DNA from: Flammeovirga aprica JL-4 | Lineage (GTDB): Bacteria; Bacteroidota; Bacteroidia; Cytophagales; Flammeovirgaceae | Assembly (NCBI RefSeq): GCF_012844305.1 | Contig: NZ_JABANE010000017.1 | Span: 39,465-103,464 of the forward strand | Direction of reading: 5' to 3' | Length of the DNA: 64,000 bases | Part shown: one piece after another, positions 49,646 to 58,334 of the stretch | How positions within the stretch are numbered: position 1 is the first letter of the stretch | Layout: each line of letters opens with the position of its first letter | Position numbers and translations under genes: made by a program | The notes under the pieces: model-generated | Database searches by the model: none | What the model saw: only the letters and a program-made list of their open reading frames with translations | What the model was told of the DNA's origin: nothing

Positions 49646-49704
49646 AGTGAAATTCAAGATAAAATGATGAAGAAGGAAGCCTGCAAGTAGATCATAAAAA
49701 GCCA

Positions 49705-50244
49705 ATGAAAATATTCAATTTTATCATATTTTGCTTCTTGCTCAATAACTGTCGTACCCCAATAAAGGAGACTGAAAGCTTCGAATTTTATTTACAATTA
49801 GATGATGCAACAACCTTAATTGTACATGATAAATTTTTGGACGAATATTACTCTTATCATAATTTTCAGGAAAATCCAATTGATATCTATTCCCTTAAAA
49901 ATGAATCTTCTTTTATGCTGGATAAGAATATGGTGTTTAGTAAGTACGAAATTTCGGATTGTTGTTTAATTATTCCAGCTAAAGAAATTGATAGATCGTC
50001 TTTCATAGCTTTTGAAAATTCTATTTATGGAAAAGACAAAGGCTTTGTATACGATTGCAGGCATGGGAAAATTGATGAAGCTGATGTTGAGACTTTTGAA
50101 CCACTAATAATTGAAACTGAAAAGGCAATAGCATATGGGAAAGATAAGAATAACTATTTTTTCTGGGATAAAGTAGTGGCAGATATAGCTAGATTTTCTG
50201 AGCTATATCGAGCATGGAAGGTGAGAACTTTGTCATCAAAATAA
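49705..50244 (+). CDS. Small putative lipoprotein of unknown function
   Basis: A 179-aa protein with a hydrophobic N-terminus and possible lipobox (IIFCFLLNNC; the residue before Cys is Asn, so the lipobox is atypical). The mature part is acidic with no recognised motif. Its last codons overlap, on the other strand, the stop of the TolC-like relic. The gene may have been inserted next to or into the former efflux gene. Function unknown. Confidence 0.5.
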   Translation: MKIFNFIIFCFLLNNCRTPIKETESFEFYLQLDDATTLIVHDKFLDEYYSYHNFQENPIDIYSLKNESSFMLDKNMVFSKYEISDCCLIIPAKEIDRSSFIAFENSIYGKDKGFVYDCRHGKIDEADVETFEPLIIETEKAIAYGKDKNNYFFWDKVVADIARFSELYRAWKVRTLSSK

Positions 50245-50460
50245 TAGATTATGCTTTTGAGATGATAATTCTGATTCTCTGACGATTAACACCTCAAGAT
50301 AAGTTCCATAACCATTTGCTAAAAGATCTTCCGAGTGGATACTGCTTTATTTAAGGCATCCAACTCCTAGGCTTTTACCAAGTACTTCCTAGTTGCAGCA
50401 TTATAGCCAATTAACGCATCTTTCACTTCGGTTGAGGCCGCAATGATACAATTAGAGATT
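50236..50460 (-). pseudogene. Relic of a TolC/OprM-type outer-membrane efflux protein
   Basis: Reading the minus strand from 50460 gives AASTEVKDALIGYNAATRKY, LVKA, a TAG stop, then ELDALNKAVST. A shift of one frame near 50330 continues as SEDLLANGYGTYLEVLIVRE and SELSSQKHNLL to a TGA at 50236-50238. This matches the C-terminal repeat of outer-membrane efflux proteins (EVxDAL, ELxALxxAV, LxxNGYxTYLEVLxxRE). About 75 codons remain, broken by one stop and one frameshift and truncated at both ends. No intact efflux genes are near. Confidence 0.75.
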
Positions 50461-50560
50461 TTTGAAGATTGCTATTTTATTATGTAATGCATATATTTTT
50501 GTTTGCTCTTTTTTGTTATATTTAACGTCGCATTTTAATTTAAAATCTAAGAATGCTAAA

Positions 50561-51277
50561 ATGAAGCAAACAATACTATCCATAGTAGGACTTTTACTCT
50601 GCTTAAACTGTTTTTCTCAAGAAAGAGATCATAGGGCATCTTTGGATTATTTAAATCAAAGCATTGAGTACCCTTTTATAACAGAAAAAAATATTGATGG
50701 CCTTTGCTTTATCACCCTGTCAAACAATTTTGATTATTATCAAAACCCTATTCTTCTTACCGATAAGGATAATCAACAAATCGCGAGCATAGAATTTGTA
50801 GATACTTTAGGTATTATAACTACATTTAAAGGCCGTCAATTCAGATCCTATGATAATTCAAATCCTTTTAAGCCATGGTTGTGGGTAGATAATCCAGATT
50901 ATTTAAGGCTTACTTTTGAGTGTACTGATTCTATTGGGAATTTTTATAAAGTGCGGCTTAATGAATCAGAGTTTGCATGGATTAAGAAAACGGATGAAAA
51001 TTTTAAGAAAGAAACTATTGAAAACTTTGTACTCAAGTGGACATCTGAACCTATGAAGCTTGATTTCAACCGTTTAATTAATCCCTTAAAAAAAGAACCT
51101 AAATCTGATAGCGAGAATATCGATAACCCTGAACAAGGGAAATATAAAATATGGGAGGCAACTTCTTTAGAGATATTTGGGGACTGGATAAAAATTAAAA
51201 CTATAATGGATGAAATAGGCTGGATTAAGTGGCGAGATGGAAATAAAGTTCTGATTAGAATGTATTATGCATGTTAA
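50561..51277 (+). CDS. Secreted protein of unknown function
   Basis: About 238 aa from the ATG at 50561, which gives the signal peptide MKQTILSIVGLLLCLNCFSQ; an upstream non-ATG start at 50462 gives no signal next to the N-terminus. The mature part has two beta-rich halves and ends with GDWIKIKTIMDEIGWIKWRDG, which has the look of an SH3-like segment. Not recognised otherwise. It is separated by 105 bases from the DUF4272 gene. Confidence 0.55.
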   Translation: MKQTILSIVGLLLCLNCFSQERDHRASLDYLNQSIEYPFITEKNIDGLCFITLSNNFDYYQNPILLTDKDNQQIASIEFVDTLGIITTFKGRQFRSYDNSNPFKPWLWVDNPDYLRLTFECTDSIGNFYKVRLNESEFAWIKKTDENFKKETIENFVLKWTSEPMKLDFNRLINPLKKEPKSDSENIDNPEQGKYKIWEATSLEIFGDWIKIKTIMDEIGWIKWRDGNKVLIRMYYAC

Positions 51278-51382
51278 AATAAAACCTACCTTAAAAGGCG
51301 AAAAGTACTAATACAAAAGTATTTAATACTGATTCCAATTATTTTAATCTTGTATTTAAGGTGAACTATAAACTAGAAAAAG

Positions 51383-52144
51383 ATGAGTTTTTTAAAGAAA
51401 TTATTTGGTTCAAAAAGTGAACAGGAGTCAAATCAAGGAAGAGAAAATGAGAGTATTTTAGATCCGTTTAAAGAAGTACCATGGATGACAGAACTAAGAC
51501 TTGGAAATATAGCAGTCTGTCTTGGAGCAGGATATAAACCATCACCTTCTTTGCCAACGGAATTAGAAAGACAAATGCGCCCGAGTTTAGAGATAGCCAA
51601 AAGGTTAAATGCCATCAAAGCACTGGTTTTATGGTTAATGGTTCCGGAAGAAAATTTGGGTAGTGATGAAATTCTAAGCTTTATTGATAGAAATGGACTC
51701 AAGGAATTTATGATTGAACAAGAAAGAAACATCTTAAGTTTAGCTAGAGATGATGAACAAACGAGATATTTAATCGGTTGGAAATTCGAGAATGCATGGT
51801 CACTCGCATGGTACTTTGGGTATAATGAACCTGAAATTACAGGACAAATGATGTCAGGAGAACAAATGCAAGAGATTTTAAGAGACTTTAGTTGTCCCTT
51901 GAAAGATAACGTTGAGGATTGGATAAAGAATACTCCAACTCTTTCCGAAGAACAGTTAATGCAGAGAGAGGATTTATTTTATTGCCTTCATAATGCAGTA
52001 AGAAGTGCTCAATTAGGACATCAAACGGTACCAGAAGGTTTTGACCCAATCGGAAATGGTGGTGTTATTCATGAGAGAAGGCATTCTCTAACATGGATGT
52101 TGTCAAAAGGTGTAAGCTGGGAAGAAACGGATTTAAGTACTTAA
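51383..52144 (+). CDS. DUF4272-family protein
   Basis: A 253-aa cytoplasmic protein with no signal or membrane helix. It follows the DUF4272 pattern: RPSLEIAKRLNAIKALVLWL, then an E..IL segment, GWKFENAWSLAWYFGY, and a late HERRHSLTWML...WEETDLST block. Family members have no assigned biochemical role. An N-terminal charged linker of about 30 residues precedes the domain. It ends with a terminator. Confidence 0.7.
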   Translation: MSFLKKLFGSKSEQESNQGRENESILDPFKEVPWMTELRLGNIAVCLGAGYKPSPSLPTELERQMRPSLEIAKRLNAIKALVLWLMVPEENLGSDEILSFIDRNGLKEFMIEQERNILSLARDDEQTRYLIGWKFENAWSLAWYFGYNEPEITGQMMSGEQMQEILRDFSCPLKDNVEDWIKNTPTLSEEQLMQREDLFYCLHNAVRSAQLGHQTVPEGFDPIGNGGVIHERRHSLTWMLSKGVSWEETDLST

Positions 52145-52208
52145 TTTAAAGTCATTTATTCGGCTTAAAACTCAAATCCTGTTAGATGAAAAAATCAATA
52201 AACAAGAA

Positions 52209-52246
52209 TGAGGATATAGCCATAAGTGGTCCATATCCTCATTTTT
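52209..52246 (+). terminator. Intrinsic terminator after DUF4272 gene
   Basis: TGAGGATAT (52209-52217) pairs with ATATCCTCA (52233-52241), followed by TTTTT. It lies 21 bases from the convergent GH3 stop and may also slow that transcript. Confidence 0.75.
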
Positions 52247-52266
52247 AATGCCATAATTTCTACGCT

Positions 52267-54519
52267 CTATTTCACTTCCTTCAAAGTGATAATCTCAGAA
52301 ACAAGGTTGTCAGAAGCATTTCCTACGAAAATTTCAAACTTTCCTTTTTCCAAAAGAACATTGCCATTTTTGTCAAAGAAGGATAATTGATCAGGGCCAA
52401 TTTCAAAAGTAACTTTTTTAGATTCCCCTGGAGCAAGGTATACTTTTTCAAAACCTTTCAATTCCAATTTTGGACGCATATAAGAAGCTACTTTGTCACG
52501 GATATATAATTGCACTACTTCAGCACCTTCCTTTTTACCAGTGTTTTTCACTTCTACTTCAACAGTGATTTTTTCGCCTTTTGTCAACTCTAGCTTAGAG
52601 AATTTTGGTTTAGAAATACTGAAAGAAGTATACGTTAATCCATAGCCAAATGCATAGGCTGGTGTAACAGAAACATCAAGGTAATTGTTCGTTAAACCTA
52701 CAGGATCTAATGGTGTACCAGTTGGAATTCCTAACATTTGAGGGTTGGCAGGTCTTCCAGATTCAATCGATGAATAATAAATCGGAACTTGACCTACTGT
52801 TCTAGGGAAAGTAACGGGCAATTTTCCAGAAGGAGAAACTTTACCTGTGATCACATCCAATAGGGCAGGGCCACCCATTGTACCAGGATGCCAAGCATAA
52901 AGAATGGCGTTAACTTTATTTTCGACTGCTTCTAAAGTAAGAGGTCTGCCGGCTTGAACTACAAGAATGATATTTTTACCCGCATCGGCTAAAGCATTAA
53001 TTAATTCTTCTTGAGCACCCGGTAAATTGATAAATGCTCTACTGTGTCCTTCTCCAGATAAAATGGCATCTTCACCAGCAAAAACAATTACATCTTTCAC
53101 CTCATTCATTGCTTCTACAGTCGCTTTGATTTGATCCGTTTTATTTGATCTTGCATTTTCCAATCCTTTTGCAAAAACGATTTGATCACCATAAGCTTCT
53201 TGGAATGTATTTAAAGGTGTTTCCACTTGATCAATTACAGCATCCAAAGACCAAGTACCCACTTGTTCTGCCGGAGCATCAGCCAATGGTCCTACAATAC
53301 CAATTTTCTCTTTTCCGATAGCTAATGGAAGTGCATTGTCATTTTTCAATAACACCAAACTTTCAATTGCCATTTTCTTTGCTTCCTCTTTGTGAGCGTC
53401 GCTTAGAATTTCAGTATTCTTGGGAACTCCTTTATAATCTTTATCAAACAGCCCTAAAGCTACTTTTACTCTTAGAATATTTTTTACAGCAGTATTGACC
53501 ATTTCGATGTCGACCTCACCACTTTCTACCAATTCTTTTAAATGAGCTTGGTAAGAAGAAGAAACCATTTCCATATCCAACTGTGCTGAGGCAGATTGTA
53601 ATGCCACATCTCTTAGGTTCTCACTGTAGCCTTGTTTGATCATTTGTGACATAGACTCCCAGTCGCTCACCACAAAACCATCAAATTTCCACTGGTCTCT
53701 TAAAACTTCTTTTAATAAGAACTGATTCGCAGAAGCCGGTACTCCATTAATATCGTTGAAAGCTGTCATAAATGTACCCACACCAGCATCTAAAGCGGCT
53801 TTAAAAGGAGGTAAGTACGTATTCCATAATTGGTAATCAGGAATAGAGACCGCATTGTAATCCTTTCCATTCTCTGTGGCACCATAACCGATAAAGTGTT
53901 TGGCACAAGCGGCAATTCTTCCTTCTTCTGCAGAAAGCTCATTGCCTTGGAAACCTACAACCATAGCAGCACCAAGTTCAGCCGTTAAATAAGGGTCTTC
54001 ACCCAAAGACTCAGCAATTCTTCCCCAACGCGGATCTCTACTGATGTCAATCATAGGGGCAAAAGTCCAGTTGATACCTTCATCATAGGCTTCTTTACCT
54101 GCGATATTTGCTCCTGTTTCTACTAAACCTCTGTTCCATGAAGCGGCTTGTCCTAACGGAATTGGGAAAATAGTTTTGTAACCATGAATCACATCTCTTC
54201 CGATAATCAATGGAATTTTATTAGGGCTTTCCTTGGCTACAATTTTTTGAATTTTTGCAATGGCTTTTGGCGTACCCGCATTAAGGATAGAACCAACACG
54301 TCCTTCTTTAATAGCGTCAATTACATATTGTGGTACTTCATCACCATTGGTAGAAGCAATTTGGATCATCTGTCCAATTTTTTCTTCTAATGTCAGTTGA
54401 TTGAAGATCTCATTTACTTTGTTTTCGACCTCAGTATTAGATTGGGCAAAAAGCATATTATTTAGTGCAAGCACTGGCAATAATACCAGTGCTGCAACAT
54501 ATTTATTCACTCTATTCAT
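52267..54519 (-). CDS. GH3-family beta-glucosidase, periplasmic
   Basis: A 750-aa protein with signal peptide MNRVNKYVAALVLLPVLALNNMLFA. The GH3 N-terminal TIM barrel has RDVIHGYKTIFPIPLGQAASW, the KH(F)IGYG segment and nucleophile D286 in GFVVSDWESM; the alpha/beta sandwich follows (about 385-600), then a fibronectin-III-like domain with YAFGYGLTYTSF. Length and order match BglX-type enzymes. It releases glucose from beta-gluco-oligosaccharides. It is downstream of the GH30 gene by 11 bases, so the two work on one glucan; beta-1,6- or mixed glucan is the best guess. Confidence 0.92.
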   Translation of the reverse strand: MNRVNKYVAALVLLPVLALNNMLFAQSNTEVENKVNEIFNQLTLEEKIGQMIQIASTNGDEVPQYVIDAIKEGRVGSILNAGTPKAIAKIQKIVAKESPNKIPLIIGRDVIHGYKTIFPIPLGQAASWNRGLVETGANIAGKEAYDEGINWTFAPMIDISRDPRWGRIAESLGEDPYLTAELGAAMVVGFQGNELSAEEGRIAACAKHFIGYGATENGKDYNAVSIPDYQLWNTYLPPFKAALDAGVGTFMTAFNDINGVPASANQFLLKEVLRDQWKFDGFVVSDWESMSQMIKQGYSENLRDVALQSASAQLDMEMVSSSYQAHLKELVESGEVDIEMVNTAVKNILRVKVALGLFDKDYKGVPKNTEILSDAHKEEAKKMAIESLVLLKNDNALPLAIGKEKIGIVGPLADAPAEQVGTWSLDAVIDQVETPLNTFQEAYGDQIVFAKGLENARSNKTDQIKATVEAMNEVKDVIVFAGEDAILSGEGHSRAFINLPGAQEELINALADAGKNIILVVQAGRPLTLEAVENKVNAILYAWHPGTMGGPALLDVITGKVSPSGKLPVTFPRTVGQVPIYYSSIESGRPANPQMLGIPTGTPLDPVGLTNNYLDVSVTPAYAFGYGLTYTSFSISKPKFSKLELTKGEKITVEVEVKNTGKKEGAEVVQLYIRDKVASYMRPKLELKGFEKVYLAPGESKKVTFEIGPDQLSFFDKNGNVLLEKGKFEIFVGNASDNLVSEIITLKEVK

Positions 54520-54530
54520 ACTATTTTTTC

Positions 54531-56015
54531 TTATTTATATAGCAATGTTTGAATGGCGTGGGCTGGAATTTCAGCATGAACTTCCTGATCGCCTACAATA
54601 AAATTATATTTAATATTTTCGTCTGTTTCATTCATTACGATAGTCGCTACACTTCCATCCTCATTTTGGAATGAAGTACTGATCAGCGTACTACGGCTTG
54701 TCGTTGTACTTACTCTTTTTGCACCAGGAGTGATGAATTTAGAGAAGTGACCAATGTAGTAGTAAGAAGGAGTGTAGATCAATTCACCTTTAGATACGTC
54801 AGCGTGAATTGGTGCAAAACATAAGTTATTTACATGGTTTGGACCGCCAGTTTGATCTAAAAGGATGTTCCAGTCTGTCCAACCTACAGTTCCTTGGTTG
54901 AAGTCATTGATCATATTACGGCCATATCTTTCACCGTTGCTCCATCTTTGGTAGTGCTTAGCATCAAAACCCTCTTGACAACCTTCAGTAAATAAGATGT
55001 TTTTATCAGGGAATGATTCTTTAATGTTACCCAAGTTTCTTTGCATCTCTTCACCGCCAGTCCAGTTTTCATACCAGTGCATTCCAATACCCCAAGCGTA
55101 TTTTGAAGCTTCAGGATCTTCGAAAATCACATTGGCTCTTTGAGAAATTAAATCACGGTTGTGATCCCAAACCACAATGTTTTTATCAGACATACCCGCT
55201 TTTTCAAAAGTTGGTCCTAAGTAGTTTTTTAAGAAATCTCTTTCTTGTTCAGCAGTGTAAATACACGATTCCCAAGTTTGAGTGGCCATTGGTTCATTTT
55301 GGATCGTTACACCCCACATAGGGATACCTTGCTTTTCATATTCCTCAATAAACTTCACATAATAGTTGGCCCAAGACTGATAGAATTCAGGTTGAAGTGT
55401 ACCGCCTTTCAGCATGTCTTTTTTCCCTTTCATAAATGCAGGAGGCGACCAAGGTGAAGCGTATGTTGTTAATTGTCCACCACTAGAAGCAATGGCTCTC
55501 TTCATCATTGGGATTCTATATTCTAAATCATGTTTGATAGAGAATGTTTTCAAATCCTTGTCACCTTCTTCAATATAAGTATAAGAATAAGGAGAGAAAT
55601 CACTACTGTGGATAGTAGTTCTCAAAAGAGAATATTTAATGCCATCTTCAGTATAATATGCTTTGATTAATTCATCTTGTTTATCTTTTGGCAATTTTGC
55701 CCATACTTCAGCAGAAGCATCCGTAATGGCTCCACCAATCCCCATAAATGTTTGGAAAGACTTATTAGGGTTTACAAAAACTGAAACTTCATCTTCTCTT
55801 GGCTGATTTGCTTTTTGAAAAGTTTCTTTCCCAGTTTCAGATAATCTATGTTTTGTATTTGAAGCAGTCGTTACAATTTTAACCTCTTTAAGTGCTAAAG
55901 CAGTTTTTACTTCTTCTACTTTTGTTTCTTCATTTACTGCATTGGATTGAACACATGCAGTCAATATTACGGGGGCGATAATGGCCTTTAGAATATTGCT
56001 TATTTGCTTTTTCAT
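54531..56015 (-). CDS. GH30-family glycosidase, lipoprotein
   Basis: About 494 aa from the ATG at 56015, which gives a lipoprotein signal ending at C21 (VILTAC); the frame is open to 56048. The (beta/alpha)8 barrel has the family start FQTFMGIGGAITDASAEVW, acid/base E241 in TIQNEPMATQTWESC and nucleophile E344 in ILFTEGCQEG, then the small beta domain. GH30 of this type includes glucosylceramidase-like and endo-beta-1,6-glucanases. With the GH3 gene downstream it probably starts glucan breakdown at the cell envelope. Confidence 0.9.
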   Translation of the reverse strand: MKKQISNILKAIIAPVILTACVQSNAVNEETKVEEVKTALALKEVKIVTTASNTKHRLSETGKETFQKANQPREDEVSVFVNPNKSFQTFMGIGGAITDASAEVWAKLPKDKQDELIKAYYTEDGIKYSLLRTTIHSSDFSPYSYTYIEEGDKDLKTFSIKHDLEYRIPMMKRAIASSGGQLTTYASPWSPPAFMKGKKDMLKGGTLQPEFYQSWANYYVKFIEEYEKQGIPMWGVTIQNEPMATQTWESCIYTAEQERDFLKNYLGPTFEKAGMSDKNIVVWDHNRDLISQRANVIFEDPEASKYAWGIGMHWYENWTGGEEMQRNLGNIKESFPDKNILFTEGCQEGFDAKHYQRWSNGERYGRNMINDFNQGTVGWTDWNILLDQTGGPNHVNNLCFAPIHADVSKGELIYTPSYYYIGHFSKFITPGAKRVSTTTSRSTLISTSFQNEDGSVATIVMNETDENIKYNFIVGDQEVHAEIPAHAIQTLLYK

Positions 56016-56285
56016 GGATAGAATTGATTTGTAATGTTTGATTTTCATTTCGTTTACAAATGTAGAGTGTGCACTTATAATTTTTTGTACAGCAAATGCC
56101 TAAATGAAGTCTACAAATAAAATAGGAGAGTCTACGAAAAGTCTACAGGTAAATATAAGTATCAGTTATACAGTGGTTTAATGTTGTTATATGGTATAAA
56201 TTTAAAACAGATTTTTTTGAAGTGCGATTCTGTTTCTTAGAAAGGAGATTGAAATTTTTGGTTTAGGGGATTAGTTTTTACGCAT

Positions 56286-56313
56286 AAAAAAAAGGAGACA
56301 AGCTCCTTTTTTT
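56286..56313 (-). terminator. Intrinsic terminator after small winged-helix gene
   Basis: AAAAAAAAGGAG pairs with CTCCTTTTTTT around ACAAG. On the minus strand the T-run follows the stem, 17 bases past the stop at 56330. Confidence 0.85.
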
Positions 56314-56329
56314 GAATTTCTTTTTGGTT

Positions 56330-56557
56330 TTAAAGGTAGGGTAGTACTTCAATACCCTCATCTGTCAAAATGATCTTGATATCGTTTTTTTCTTCTTTTG
56401 CCTCTATCAGTCCATTTCTACACAGTGTGTGTGTAATTCTTTTTAGTTCATGGACTGAAGCTGTAAGTCCTATTGTTTTGGCTAATACAAGTATAGAATG
56501 GTAAGCCCCTGGTTCAAGAGCCTTTACAATCTGTAGAGATTTATATTGTAAACTCAT
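56330..56557 (-). CDS. Small winged-helix-like protein
   Basis: About 75 aa from the ATG at 56557 (a GTG at 56560 is one codon upstream). The pattern helix - helix-turn-helix - wing is visible: ILVLAKTIGLTASVHELKRI, HTLCRNGLIEAKEEKN, IKIILTDEGIEVL. It looks like a MarR- or PadR-sized DNA-binding core and resembles the protein at 57905-58153. A 7-bp inverted repeat (AGTACCA...TGGTACT, 56582-56608) lies 25-51 bases upstream of the start and may be its own operator. Function is inferred. Confidence 0.55.
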   Translation of the reverse strand: MSLQYKSLQIVKALEPGAYHSILVLAKTIGLTASVHELKRITHTLCRNGLIEAKEEKNDIKIILTDEGIEVLPYL

Positions 56558-56880
56558 CACCTTATTTAGTTTATTTAGAATAGTACCATACCAACTGATT
56601 TTGGTACTTACCTTAGTAAACGGGCGTTAACAAAAAAAAGATACATGAAATGGGGAACTTTCTCTTTAAAAATGAAAATTATATCTTTAATATGTTATAC
56701 AACGATTTCTCGAAATACAATTGGTTCAAATTCATACTTTTAATTCATGATATAGATTATCTTTTTTCAATACGTTTGAAAAACCCTAATTAATCAATAA
56801 ATTTGAAGTGCAATTGTACATTCAGGCGACGAAATCAAAGATATTTTTTGGCGATTTTGTCGCTTATGTATTTTCCTTCC
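56558..56880. other. Non-coding region with possible operator
   Basis: No gene seen. It holds the inverted repeat AGTACCA (56582-56588) / TGGTACT (56602-56608) before the small winged-helix gene. Confidence 0.4.
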
Positions 56881-57327
56881 TTATAACTTCTTGACCAATT
56901 TCTTATCCTTGTCAAAATAGATTGCTTCTTGTTCTAATTGAGAGTACTTTTTAATCAATAAATAAGAGTCGTCTTCAAAGTGATAACTGATACTTAGTTG
57001 GTAATCAATGGCATAGACTTGTAGTTCAAACGCCTCTATTTCTAATGGATGATGGGCAGTTTCATTTAAAAACTGATAGAAATCTTCTTCTTTTTTAAAA
57101 TCATCTTTAGGGTCAACCTCCACATGATATTGTAAATACACCTTCTCATTACCTATGTAAGCACCGTCTTTAATAAAAAGTGCGGAATCCTGTTCTGATG
57201 TTTGATAGGTATTATAGGTAGATATAAAGTAGTCGAGGTAACCCGTAGCTTCTGCATGATCCGATTGTGCAATGGCACTTTCCGTTACTATTATTAGTAA
57301 AATAGTGAGAATATATCTGTACATCAT
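56881..57327 (-). CDS. Small secreted protein of unknown function
   Basis: A 148-aa protein starting with two ATG codons, signal peptide MMYRYILTILLIIVTESAIA. The mature part is acidic, with helices then strands (YQLSISYHFEDDSYLLIKKY) and ends in a basic KKLVKKL. No family is recognised. Likely periplasmic. Confidence 0.55.
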   Translation of the reverse strand: MMYRYILTILLIIVTESAIAQSDHAEATGYLDYFISTYNTYQTSEQDSALFIKDGAYIGNEKVYLQYHVEVDPKDDFKKEEDFYQFLNETAHHPLEIEAFELQVYAIDYQLSISYHFEDDSYLLIKKYSQLEQEAIYFDKDKKLVKKL

Positions 57328-57410
57328 AGTTTCAATAAATTAGCCAACCACTTTAATTGATGAATTCTATTCTCTTCATTTTAGTTCCCCAAAATGGCAT
57401 TTTAACTTTT

Positions 57411-57602
57411 CTAATATGAATTTCTCAATGTGACTTCGTTTTCAAGAAATAGGTCCTTTTCTTCACTTGAAAACCACTCTTCAAGTACGGTATTTTGCTC
57501 TTCTATACCCCATCCAAAACTATCTTGGAGATTTTTCCCTTCTAAAAATATTAATATTACAATACTTGATAGTATTATAATAAGACGGCTATTGTTTTTC
57601 AT
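57411..57602 (-). CDS. Very small membrane-anchored protein (doubtful)
   Basis: 63 aa from the ATG at 57602: one hydrophobic helix (about 7-21, LIIILSSIVILIFL) followed by an acidic tail (EEWFSSEEKDLFLENE). It follows the same orientation as the secreted-protein gene at 56881-57327, 84 bases upstream of that start. It may be real and co-transcribed, but the short length leaves doubt. Confidence 0.4.
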   Translation of the reverse strand: MKNNSRLIIILSSIVILIFLEGKNLQDSFGWGIEEQNTVLEEWFSSEEKDLFLENEVTLRNSY

Positions 57603-57904
57603 AAGATTGTAGTAATAAAATTGGTTTTTGAATATAATACGAGTGTTCATCAAGTACTTGTATTGCTATTACAATCAGTGAGTTATAAATGTTGCAGAGA
57701 AGAGCGAAAGTGCAATCAGTTCAGCTTTTTATGCAATAAAATGGGATGGCTTTTCCTTTAGTTTTCAAAAATATTATGAAACAAGACTGTTAAAACTCCT
57801 ATTTATTAGCAATTTATTATAAAAGTGACTTAACTCATTTTACTATTTAAATATTAATGAATATTATTGCAAACACACTATTTATTGAAATTACCAAGTT
57901 TAAC

Positions 57905-58153
57905 ATGTCAACTGAATCTAAAATTACTAAACTATTAGCAGGTATTTGCCTTAACTACGGGACATCACTTCAGACAATTGTCCGTCAATTTGGAATCAAA
58001 GCATCAACGCCCGAACTGGAACAGATGATTGATGAGCTACATGACAGAGGTTATGTACACTCTATCGAGAAAAGTCCAAAGGGTATTTTTGCGCAGATCA
58101 CTTCCGAAGGTAACGAAAAAGCAAAAGACCTTTTAGAATATGCCGTGGCATAA
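57905..58153 (+). CDS. Small winged-helix-like protein
   Basis: 82 aa from the ATG at 57905 (MSTESKITKLL); the frame is open 16 codons further to 57857 but without a plausible extension. The layout parallels the protein at 56330-56557: GTSLQTIVRQFGIKASTPELEQMIDELHDRGYVHSIEKS and a wing ending FAQITSEGNEKAKDLLEY. It is a probable DNA-binding or regulatory module. A terminator follows directly. Confidence 0.6.
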   Translation: MSTESKITKLLAGICLNYGTSLQTIVRQFGIKASTPELEQMIDELHDRGYVHSIEKSPKGIFAQITSEGNEKAKDLLEYAVA

Positions 58154-58169
58154 ACTTACCAACCTGAAG

Positions 58170-58203
58170 AAAAGGCACTATTTATTTAGTGCCTTTTTTT
58201 TGT
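58170..58203 (+). terminator. Intrinsic terminator
   Basis: AAAGGCACTA (58171-58180) pairs with TAGTGCCTTT (58187-58196) around a TTTATT loop, followed by a run of T. Confidence 0.9.
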
Positions 58204-58334
58204 TCAAAATTTTAGGGTGAAGTGCTGAAAACTAATTAGGATTCGTAATTTTAGATTTTAAATACAAAGTCAAAAATAAAATAGATAATTTTGAATTTGT
58301 ACTTATATCAATTCAAATCACAGTAAAAACCATA

